The notes beneath the pieces are model-generated. The model was not told the DNA's origin. It saw only the letters and a list, made by a program, of their open reading frames with translations, and made no database searches. A stretch of 64,000 nt of DNA from Symbiodinium natans (taxonomy: Eukaryota > Sar > Dinophyceae > Suessiales > Symbiodiniaceae): positions 82,001-146,000 of the forward strand of contig CAJNDS010000110.1 in assembly GCA_905221605.1 (NCBI GenBank), in the 5' to 3' direction. The position numbers and the translations under genes were made by a program. Position 1 is the stretch's first letter. Each line of letters starts with the position of its first letter. Shown piece after piece: positions 13,301-25,300 of the stretch.

Positions 13301-16300
13301 CCCAAGCCTGAGCCCTTGCTTGAGTGCTACCCCCTAAGCCCCAAACCGCTGAACAAACCTCGACACTCAGGCCCTCAGCCCTAAGCCCTAAACCCTAAAC
13401 CCCAAACCCGAAACCCTAAACCCCAGGTTTAAGGGTCTTCCGCCCTTTTGTCTTAATCTCAAAACTCCCGAAGGTCGTGGAGGGCTATCAGAGTGAGCTG
13501 GCGCTTCTCCGCCGGCACGAGTCGGAGAAGTGCTTCGGCGTACAGGCTCGAGATGGGCGTAGAGTTTGGGGTTTGGGGTTTAGGGTTTGGGGTTTGTGGT
13601 TTGGGGTTTGGGGTTTGGGGTTTGGGGTTTGGGGTTTGGGGTGCCATTTTGACAGTTTTAGAGAGATCAGGGGGTTTTAGGGTTTAGGGTTCAGGGTGGG
13701 GGAGTCTTGCTTGGTAGGCTTCAATAGCCCACACAACATGAGTAGTAAGGTTTTGGGCTACGCAGTAAGGTTTGCACAACAAAACCAACTCTTATACAGG
13801 TAAGCATGTATGTGTGTGTATTAATATACATATACATTTGCACCCATCATAAGCATTCATAATATTTACAGGCTAGGGGTCCTTTGTTCAGTTATGCTTG
13901 CAGTATTTCCTGCAAAGTTGATACCATGGGGTCAATATGTGTAGTTCTCATGCTGTTGCCACCTTGTAACATTGTTTTTGCTGCCGCATTGTAAGACTGG
14001 TTTCGCCAAGCTAGCTCTGACAAACAAGCTCGGTACAGTTGCTTTAAAACACGCTCTTCCTCATCATGATTTTTGGCTGGCAACGCACTCAAACAACTAT
14101 CTGACTAGTTCGTCATCCTGTTGAAACGGATTCTCATGACCAGAAGTCGAAAAGAACAAGGTGCAAACAACCAAACAAACAAAGCAAACACTCATACGCA
14201 AAGTTGACTTGACACCTGTGTCTAATGTATGCCAGCAAAGCAAGACCTCTACCGGGTGCATTGAGTATTTCCTTAAACCCTAAACCCTAAACCCCAAGCC
14301 CTAAACCCTAAACACGCTTTGTTGGGTTCAGGGCTTAGGGCTTCAGGTCCTGACCCGGGCCACCTATTTGGCTGCAGATCTGCTGGACTCAACACTTTGC
14401 AGTTGGGATGTTCCCCCTCGTACAAGAGTCCTGAATAGGGATTATAGTATCCCCCCCATTATATCATCTCGATTAAGGACTGTTAGTATAAGGGGAAACT
14501 TCCCAACTTAGTGTTTTTGGCACAAGTTTTGTAGCTTTGGTAGTTCAAGTCCTTAGAAGCCAGAGGGCGAAGGAAAGCCCTAAAGTCACAAGGGCGCATG
14601 ACTTGAGAAGCCGTGTGATCAGCCGCCTGAATTATACTTATACTTCGTTTTCGGACGGTTGCACTAAAACCGTAAACCCCAAATCCTAAACCCTAAATCG
14701 AGGTGCAATTGCAATACCATGAGCCCTTGTGAATCGGACTTCTAGGCTTCAAAGTCTGCGAACCCCAAGCCACCGGACAGTGTACACCCCCAAGCCTTTA
14801 ATGAATAGTGTGTAGAGTTACCTAGTAGTAGAGTAGGTAACCTTTAACATCTTTGGGGTATGTACCCCCTTTTAATTCCAAAGGTTCACCTTTAATTCCC
14901 TTGGGTTACTTGACAACTAAGGTTAGTATTTTAGGGTTTTTGGATTTGAGGGTTTTGTTTTGGGGGTCAATGTGACTTCAACTTAATGATGCGGCCCGTG
15001 GGGGTACTCCCTAAGGGTCCATGCACCTAAATGGGGAATCCTTGGGCCTTAAAGTACTTCCTACATAAGGACTTTGAGGACCAAGTATATAAAAACCGCC
15101 TACATGGACCCTTATAAAAACCCGAAGCTAGAAGGATCCTCCACCTGTCAGAGGCCTAGAACCCAGCCGCCGCATCCCGTGAACGTTCAGAAACTCTGGT
15201 TTAGGGTTTAGGGTTTAGGGTTTAGGGTTGCAGAAGGGCACTACAAAAGGGTGACTTATCCAGCTTTTGAGCAGACACTAAATATACCATAAACCAGAAG
15301 GGTCAGCTAGGGTAGTTGCATAATCCCTGAATATGGGCCCTGGGGACCCCTTGCATACTTCTTACCCTTATGTACCTTATACAACTCGAGGGCCCATACT
15401 GCAGCACCCTCTAAAGCAGGCAAGGGACCATATAAAGGGCCCATGCAACTACCCTTAGGCTACATGCTGTAAGGAATTTACCTGAAACCCTAAACCCTAA
15501 ACCCTAAAACCTGGGAATCTTCCTTCTCCAGGTGGCTGGGGGCGATGTGGAGATGATGACCAAGTGCGCGCAGTTTATCGATGCCGCTTGGCAGCTTCTC
15601 ATACCTGCATGGGCTATTCTACCCTAGGGTTTAGGGTTTAGGATTTAGGGTTTAGGGTATAACCCCGCTTCGTAGGGTTGGTTAGGGGGATTAAGGCCTA
15701 ATCGCCCATGCTTCCAAGAGCCTCTGGCTTAAGCCGCCGGCCTCGCAGGGGGTAAATGCTATCAAGTTTTCCTTGGGCAGCTCCCACGCCACGCGGGAAT
15801 CCAACCCTAAAACCCTAAAACCCTAAAACCCTAAAACCCTAAAACCCTAAAACCCTAAAACCCTAAAACTCTAAACCCTAAACCCAAAAGAAGCCCTACA
15901 AGCCTCACTCCAATCCTTCGGGCCTGTAGTTCTTAATCTTGAGTCCCTCAGAACCCCTGTGGAGCCCTAACCTCACCGGTTTCAGTTTACAGTTCGGAAC
16001 AGACCCTCTAATACCAAGCGAAGACGCCAGCAGGAAAATGTTGACTGCGACTTTGTGGACATCAACTGCGGTTGCCCGCTGGATGAGGTGCCTGGTCTGA
16101 TTCTACGCAGATTCCCCAGCCGGCCCAGAAAACTTCAACTGACAGCAGCCCTGAGCCGCTAATGCCCTAGACTCGCTGCTGGTCCCGGCTTGCGTTAGAT
16201 GATGGTAAGCCCTGAATCGGGTTCGAGTCCGAGGGGAGGTGGGCGGTTTAAGGTGTAAGGGGCCTAAGCCCTAAGCTCCGAATGGAGAAGAGGCTCAGGT

Positions 16301-19300
16301 GTTCCCGGAACATTGCTTCGGAATGTTTTGGACTACCTCTCAATTTCATCCTGCAAAAGGCTCGAGAAACCCAACCTCTCTACCCCAACCCTCCCTAAAC
16401 CCTAATATCCCTACACCCTAAACCCTAAACCCTACACCCTACACCTTCCCCCCCCCCCCCCCCCACTCCACTGTCTTGTTGTGAGCCCTAGCCCTAAACC
16501 CCAAACCCTAAACCCTAAACCCTGAGGTCCACCGCAGAGGCGCTGGCTCCCGCTTGATGGCCAAGGCTGCGCATTTGGAGGGCATCGTTCGCTGCGCCTC
16601 CGTGGGCACTGGGATGCCCAGAGGGCCCTTAAACCCTGAATCCTTGCGGGTTTAGGGTTTAGGGTTTAGGGTTTGGGGTTTAGGGTTTAGGGTTTAGGGT
16701 AAGGTGGTCGAGTTGAGGGATGTGGCAATCCCTCCAATGTTACACCCCCCCTACCCTCTAATATGCAGTTCCCCCAGTATAGTTGTGTTGTAGTAGTTAC
16801 ATGATAGTATATATATATATATATATGGGGGGAGTATGTAATGTTAGGGGGAAGGGGGGGTTTAATAATAGGATAATGGGGGGACCTGCTTTGTTCCATG
16901 TCAGCCCCATCAATCCAAGGAAGGTGTACCCATAAACCCTGGCCCCCCTTCGTTCGTGTAGGGCATGGGATTCCGGGGGCCGGCATAGGCCTTGCGAGAT
17001 CAAGCGCCCATAAGGGTGACCTAATTGTTCCCCCCAAACCCCCAACCCCAAACCCCCTAAACCCTAATCCCTCCAAGGTATGTCTGGCGCGTTGAAGACC
17101 AAGGCGCTGACGCTGAAGTTCCGGACTGCGCACATGGAGGAGCCCTTTCGAGATGCCAGGTTTAGGGTTTGGGGTTTGGGGTTTAGGGTTTAGGGTTTAG
17201 GGTTTGGGGTTTAGGGTTTAGGGTTTGGGGTCTAGGGTTTAGGGATTAGGGTTTAGGGCTCCTTATCATCCACGAAGCGAAGAAGGGGGTACCCACTTTG
17301 TTCCTAACATTTACTAACCCACAGTGCCCCCCTCTGCTTTGCTGTTGGTTTACTTAGGCAAACCTCAGGCTAGGGTTTCGGCTTTTAGGCTTTAGGGTTT
17401 AGGGTTTAATGTTTAAGGTTTAGGGTTTGGGCTTTAGGGTAAAGCGTTTTTTTGTTTTTAATCGTTTAGGGCTTAGGTCTTAGGGTTTAACGTTTAGGGT
17501 TTAGGGTTTGTTTTGGTTTTATAGGTGTAGGGCCTTGATTGGAAGAGGCACCCACATTGTCAGAAGCCCTGTCAACACCGCTGTTGAAGCCCGCAATCTT
17601 GGACACTGAGGCCCTGTGGGCATTGTCCAGAAGAGGGGTACCTCTAATATACCCCCAAACACGATCACCCTTATCATAGGAACCCCCCCCCAAAAAAAAA
17701 AAAAAAACAAAAACAACACAAATAAAAATAAATAAAAGTACCCCCCTAAACCCTAAACCCTAAACCCTAGACCCTAGACCCTAAACCCTAAACCCTAAAC
17801 CCTAAACCCTAAACCCTAAACCCCATTTTCGGAAACCCCCCTGTCAGGATGGCAAGAACAAGGACTTCAATGGGCGCTATGCCCACAACCTTGTGCCGAA
17901 ATTGGAGAGCTGGGGAGTGAGAGCCCCGCCTGAAGGGTTTAGGGTTGAGGGTTGGGGGTTAGGTTTACAGGGTTTTTATGGGGTTTAGGGTTTGCAGCTC
18001 TTTGTTGTTTGTTTTGTATGAAGCAGGCCGCTTTTCGGCTATGATGATGGGCCGTTTGGGGTCCAGGCTTGTTGTCAGGTCTAATCGATGGGCCCTAAAC
18101 CCTTAACTAAACCTGAACCTTCAAACCCTAAACCCTTCTTCGCCCTAAACCCTGAACCCTTAGCCCTCAGCCCACACCCAAAGGTGCCCTTGTCCTTCAT
18201 GGACGAACAGCCCGGCAGAGGCTCCTCGGCTCAGGAGTTTAGGGTTTAGGGATTAAACCCCAACAAACATCTGGTTCAGGGGTGCGGGGGCTTGAGGCGG
18301 CTCAGGAGTTAGGGCCTTAGGGTTAGGGCTATCAGGGTTATCAGGGTTAACTAGGGTTTAGGGCCTAGGGTTCAGGGTTTAGGGGGGGGCCTACGCAAGA
18401 AGCCCTCTGAGCTTGAAAGCCCCAACCCTTACGACAGGAGCGAGTTCCAACCCCGAGTTAAGGGTTTAGGGTTTAAGGTTTAGGGTTTAGGGTTTAAGGT
18501 TTAGGGTTTAGGGTTTAGAGTTTAGGGTTTTAGGGTCACAAACGTTGAGCTCTAAACCCTAATGCGCTGCTCAGGAGAACCTACAGCTATCTAGGACTTG
18601 TCGCTCTCTAGTAGATTCAGAAACCAGCAAGCTTCTTGAGGGTTGGGGGTCTAGGGTTTGGGGGTTTAGGGTTTTGCGGGCTTAGGGTTAAGGAGCTCAA
18701 TCCTAGATAATCTCACAAGTTAACCATGCGCTCTGCAAGGAATTTGGAGACACGTAAGCCACTGTCACAGCATCAACCCTTTGCCGTTTAAGCCCCGTAA
18801 AGCCCCCAAATCCTAAACCCACTTGAGCTGGTTGCAAGATATAGTGACGAGGTCATCTTTGCTGCCGGGTTCCGAAGAGCAGTTGAGTCTAGAGACCCAG
18901 GCCCCTGATCTTGAGAACACCTGGGAGCATTGCCTCAGCGCAGGTACACTAAGCTGGCCGACTGGGACTACATCAGCTACTCGGGCGATTCGTGAGGGCT
19001 GAGGGTGCAGAATTTCGGGAATCTAGCCCTAAACCCTAGACCCTCAACCCTAAACCCTGAACCCTAAACACCAAGCCCAAGCCGACTCGCGTACACGACC
19101 CCTATATAAAACAAAGCAGCCTGCTCGACGACATTCAGCTGCTGGGTTTGAGGGATTGGCCCAGAAGCTCTTCTATTCTTCTGCTTGGGGGTTTAGGGTT
19201 TAGGGTTTAGGGTTTAGGGTTTGGGGTTTGGGGTTTGGGGTTTGGGGTTTGGGGTTTGGGGTTTGGGGTTTGGGGTGTAAGGCTTTGGGGGTTATGGGGT

Positions 19301-22300
19301 TGGAGCATGCTGGGAGCTCCACAGTCCGCTCCAAAACCCATACAGCCCCAAAAGTCTCGAAAAGGGTTCAGGGTGTAGGGTGTTTAGGGTTTGGGGTTTA
19401 GGGTTTAGGGCTTGGGGTTTAGGGTTGAGGTTTAGGGTGCGCAAGAAAGGAGAGTGTGGTGGGAGGAGGCAGCGCAAAACCCCGTTCATCGGCTGTGGCG
19501 ATGCGATGAACTGGGAGGAAGTAGCCCCTCGGCTAGAGCCACTTAAGAATCCCACATGCGAAAAGGCTTTGTAGATGACAGCGCGCCTAGGATTTAGGGA
19601 TAGTTGGCACGCCAAAAGGTGACCAGAATGTATATCACACCAGAAATGTTCTTAACCCTAACCCTAAACCCTAAACCCTAAACCCTAAAAGCAATAAGCG
19701 ATAGGCCGCAGGCCATTGGGTGAGGTCGAGCCATGGCTTTGTTCGGATTCACGCTCAACCCGAAGCCCATAAAACCCTAAGCACCCTCAGAAGACATCAC
19801 ACCCTCGAAGGGTTTAGGGATAAAACCCTGCTGATGTTGCGAGTGCGACGATGATGGCTGCAGCAAGAGCTGCTAGGATAACCGACGTCGCTGAGACCCT
19901 GAGAGCCTCCAGAAGCCTCAATCTAAACCTAGCTAGGCCCTTGGGACATGTTGTATTTTCCCTCATTGGGTTTAACCCAAAGGGTCCACGTACCTATATA
20001 GTATATACTTGGGCCCTAAAGCTACTATATAGGAACCCCTTTAAGGCCTAAGTATATACTATATAGGTACATGGATCCTTAGGGTAAGAGGATAATGTTT
20101 AGGACTATTTGTTCAGAGGGTCTTAGGGGCCATCCCAGAGGCGCTTGGATCTAAGGAGGAGCACTGCCAGACACATGGCGTCGACGCTGCTACTCGGTGC
20201 AATCTGGAAGTGTGGCTCGTACAAACCTCAATCGATGAAACCCTAAACCCTAAACCCTAAACCCTAAACCCTAAACCCTAAACCCTAAACCCTAAACCCT
20301 AAACCCTAAACCCTAAACCCTAAACCTATGAAACCCTTGTACCTAAACCCAGGAAGCCGAAATCCCTCAAAGGGATACAACCCCTAAAATCCAAGAAGCC
20401 CGAGCCCCCTAAACCCCCAACTTGAAGAGCCCTCAGCCCCAAATCGTAGATCCCTAAGCCCTAAGCCCTATAAGCCCTAAGCCCTAAGCCCTAAATCCTA
20501 AACCCCTAAGCCCTAGGCCCTAAGCCCTAAGCCCTAAATCCCTAAGCCCTAAATCCCTAATCCCTAAGCCCTAAGCCCTAAGCCCTAAGCCCTAAGCCCT
20601 AAGCCCTCAGACCAAGACCCCTATAAGCCCTCAACCCAAGATCCCAAAGAACCGCAATTCCCCGACCCTACAGTACATGGCTTAGGGTTTGGGGTTGGGG
20701 TTCTAGGGTTTATGGTTTAGGGCTCAGGGCTTAGAGGCTTGAAGTTTGGGGTTTGGAGCGAAGAGTTTCAGTGTTAGAGTTTTTGTGTGCTCTGCGTTAG
20801 GGGGATGCAAGCCTATGCGGCGGAGCTCTGCGCACATGAGAATGCGGCTGAGTGCATTGGGGGTTGCTCTTCTGACGCATCCCCTGACTCCTGACGCCCT
20901 GTTCCCAGCTCGCTTAAACCGAGCGCTGTAGTATGCACCTTCGTTTCGTTTCGGCCGGGCCTTCTGCTCGCGGGTTTTGCTTCTGCTTGCTCACAAGTAG
21001 TGCGGAAACTACTGAGTCACTTTGAAGCCGCATAGGCAACAGAACCTTTTAGATAGGCGACACTACAACAGAGATCCCAATCCACGCAATTCCCACAGGC
21101 ATCTTAAACTATGAAGGAAAAACCTTGAGCATGCCCTGCCTCCAAGCTAAGGTTAGGCAGATCCCTGACCATTATCTTATCTTGAAAAATAGTTTAATGT
21201 CCATCTATTATACTATGTTAGGATGTGCAAGGTTATAATTATGGTGAATTAGGATTTATGAGCACATGATCCAAGGGAGAAAACGAATGGAAATGCATGC
21301 AAAACAGACTGTGATGTGTTGATTTCTTGTGTCGGAAAACATGCATGATGCAAGGAGATGTGTTGAACACTGACCTGTGTTGAAAGAACTGATCTTCAAG
21401 TATTTTTTCGTGCAGAGAAAGTTTGATGTCCAAAAACCAATAACAATCGAAAATTGAGAAGAATCTGTGATGTTTTTTATAATGAATTATAGTGAATTTC
21501 TTAAAAAAAACACAAGCCACCCAAAAGGCCAAACCCCAAAACCTCTGAGCACCCAACACAAATTCCAGAAACCCTACACCGTTAAACCCCTCTATAGGGA
21601 TCTATAGAGGTCTAGGCGTCTGGGATTCTAGGGGTTCAAGGGTTTTGGGGCTTAGGGGTTTCGAGGTTTAGGAGTCTAGGTCTAGGGATTTAGAGGTTGA
21701 GAGTTTTAGGGGTTCAGCTTAAGCGCCTTCGAGCCCCCCTGAAGCCCTCTGAAGCCCCCTAAAACCCCCTTAAGTCCCCCTACAGCCCCCTGAAACCCCC
21801 TTTAAGCCCCCTTAAGCCCCATAGAGCCCCGTAAGCCCCCTGAAGCCCCCCAAACCTCGAAACCCCTGAACCCCAAAACCCTTGAACCCCTAAACCCCTA
21901 GTCCCCCTAAACCTCTAATCCCGGGGTTTCGAGGTTTAGGGGTTTAGGTGTCTAGGGGTCTAGGGGTTTAGGCGTTCAGGGGTTTTGGGGCTCGGGGTTT
22001 CGAGGTTTAGGGGTTTATAGGGGTTTGGGGGGTCTAAGGGTTTGGGGGTGTAGGGGTTCAGGAGCCTAGGTTTAGAGGTTGAGAGGTTTGGGGATTTCAG
22101 GGGTTTAAGGATTTAGGGGGCAAAGGGCTTTGAGGTTTTGAGGTGTTTAGGGGTCAGGGAAGAAGACATAAATGGAACGCCAAAATCTTGGAGTTAGCTA
22201 TGACCATTACTCACGACCATTACTTCGGGGCGAGAGCAGGTGTGGGGGAACGTGAAATCAAATCTAAGCTGTTAGAGGTGTCGCAAAACAGAAACTTGGA

Positions 22301-25300
22301 CTTCGGTTTCTTCAGCGTGTCCGTAGTTCTTGGTGTCGCCCACGGGATACCGCTGGTGCCCCACGGCAATGAACAAAGGGGTCAGGGGTTCAGGGGTTTA
22401 GGGGTCTAGGGGCATCTGGGAGGGGGGGCATCTGGGAGGGAGGCATCTGGGAAGGTGGCATCTGGGAAGGCCCTCCCCCCCACCCTCCCCCCCACCCCGC
22501 AGACAGTGTCCCCAATAATTTTGGTGGCCCCGAAACCAAAAACAGCTGCAAGTTAAACAAGTTGTATTTAACTTGCAGCTGTTTTTGGTTTCGGGGCCAC
22601 CAAATGCCACTTTGTTACGGAGTGTTTCGGGTCAAAATAAAAAAAGACATACCAAACAAACATCAAAATTAGCGCTATAAAGCCTAAAGATTTCTTGATT
22701 TTATCGATGTTTTTGGAACAAGTCTGACAGTTTTTTACTGATATTTTTTGATTTGTTAATAGTTTTTTGTTTTTTTACAGATTTTCTCATTTTTTGGATT
22801 TCAAAAGACACGTGATTTTGAGAAAAAGGTCGGTCCAGTTTCGGTCCAGTTTCATGGAACTGGACTCCGGTCGTCCAGTTTTGATCGAAACTGGACAACC
22901 GGAGTCCAGTTTCATGAAACTGGACCGAAACTGGACCGACATTTTCTCAAAATCACGTGTGTTTTTTTTTGGAATATTTGTTGGGCATTCTGGTGTTGGG
23001 TTTTCTTGTATGGAATTTCTCTTTGCGCAGCGCCGCACACCCACAAGCTCCGTGCCTGTCAGTGTCCTCCGTTTCTGCCATCGCCAGCCGCGCCGCGACG
23101 CCGGGCTGGTTGGGAAGTATGGAACGTTGCGGTTTTTTTTTCGTTATTCGGTGGAAGAACATCGGGGTTAGGTCTTCGGGAGGTGAGCGGGTCCGAGGAC
23201 CATCGAGCAAGGGCTTCCTTGCGTCATGCCCTTGGACAAGAACCTCCTGTGCAAGGACGATCCAAGCGCCCCGCTGCCCAGGACGCGGGGCGTGGCGGGC
23301 TTTTGGGTTTTTATCTTTTAGAGGCGTTCTTTAGGGTTTCGGCTTCCGTGTTGCGAGGCAAGCTGTATGCTTTCACGGGCTCCTCGTGGACCGACGAGTG
23401 GTCGCAGTACGTACCCGGGAGGGGCATACCTTAGAAAGTCTTTCTGAGTAGATTTCGGGGTGTTCCTCTTTTTTCTGGGAGGTGTGTTCCGGTTTGGAGG
23501 ACGTAAGCTTCCCGGTATGAAGGTATTTCGTTTATTAACTTTCTTCTCCGCCTCCCCTTCTCCATCTCTAAGGTTTGCGACAAATGCGGGGCGCGCCAGG
23601 GCCCGGTGGAAGCGGTCGCGATGGGAAGGACCTGACGGAGTTGAGATTTTTGGGTGTGGGGCCTCCACAGGCAGAGCCATCGCGTCACTGGCTCAATCGC
23701 CAAACCCGCGTTGGAAGGCGAGCCTCCCGAAGGCTCTTGGAGCGCCATGACTCTGCTTGTGGATATGCGTGAACGCACGCGCGAGATGACGTTGGCAGAG
23801 CGGAGGTCCTACCACAAATACCTCATGTGGATGGACCCGGAGACTCGGGAGCTTTACCGGCATTCCCGTCGTTGATCCGCCGAAGAAGCGGAAGCAGCCA
23901 GGGGATGATGCCGGTGAAGCTCCCGCTCCCAGCAGCTCCAGCAGGCGGGCAGGGTAGCAAGATACACTAGAGCATTTAGGCAGCAATCAGGTCGTTCACA
24001 GTTCAGGGATATAGAGACGTAGAATGTAGATGCCGCTTAGGATGTAGGAGGTTAGAGTAGATTCAAGCACATAGAGGTTCAAGCGCGGGGGTTTCAATGC
24101 CGGAGGGAGGGTGGAGGGCAGGGAGGGTGGGGGGTGGGGGAGGAGGGAGGAGGGTTGGCGAGGCGTTCTAAGCCCTAAACTCCAAAACCCAAAGCATACA
24201 TAACACCCACTCCAAGTACCATATATGTGTGACGCTTTGGCGCTGGGCAAACCCGAAACCCTAAACCCCAAAAAACCCAAGACCCTAAACCCTTCGTGCA
24301 CCCAAAGCCCCAAAACACTTCAAGCCCAAAACCCCAAACCCTAAGCCCTAACAGCCGAAAAGCCCTAAAGATGTGCAGCCCCATAAAAACCAACCCTAAA
24401 CCCTAAGCCCATAAACCTGAACCCTATAAGCCCCAACGCCCTTAGAATCAACCCTAAATCCCAACCCTGAACCTTGACCCTAAACCCTAAACCCTAAACA
24501 TACGAGCCCTCAACTCGAAACCCGACAAGCCCTAAACCCTAAACCCTAAGCCCTAAACCCTTAAGCCGTGCAAGCCCTAAATCCTAAACCATAAACCCTA
24601 CAAGCCCTAACCCCTGCAAGCTAAACCCTAAACCCGAAACACACAAACCTACAAGCCCTAAACCCTAAAACCTACAAATCCTAAACCCTCCTCCAAGCCC
24701 TAAACCCTAAATCCTAAACCCGAAACCCTAAACCCTAAACCCCAAGAATCCAAGGTCATGGTCGGCCGGGGCGCCTTGATCAAGCCTTGGCTTTTCACGG
24801 AGATTAAGGAGAAAAGGCTGGGTGCCCTGGGGTTTGGGGTTTAGGGGTTAGAGTTTAGGGTTAGGGGTTAGGGGTTTGGGGTTTTGGGGTTTGGGGGTTT
24901 TGGGGTTTGGGGTGGGTTTAGGCTTTTCGGGTTTAGGGTTAGGGGTTTGGGGTTTTGGGTTTTGGGGTTGTGGGGTTTGGGGTTTGGGGGGTTTTGGGGT
25001 TTTGGGGTTTGGGGGGTTTTGGGGTTTTGGGGTTTGGGGTTTGGCGGTTGGGGTTTTGGGGTGTTGGGGTTTTGGGGTTTGCGGTTTGCGGGCTTGGGGG
25101 TTTGAAGGGTTTGAGGGTTTGAGGGTTTAGGGTTTGGGGTTGAAGTTTAGGGTTTATAAGCTGCTTTCAGCAAAAAGCGGGTACCCCTTTGAATTCCTGG
25201 ATTACGCAGAGCTCGGCAACAAGACATGCAGACCCGCAGCATTTCACGAGAGATCTGGGCTTAGGGTCTAAAGTGGGACCTGTCTCCGGGGATTAGGGCT

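Noticed and set aside
21239-21559. 106-codon - strand ORF
   Set aside because: AT-rich, Phe/His/Lys-biased translation without motifs or splice context.
24876-25130. ORFs of GFGVWGLGF type (also at 13459-13687, 19380, 42843, 43938, 44609, 59146)
   Set aside because: They are translations of TTTGGGG/TTTAGGG arrays, open only because the repeat lacks stops.
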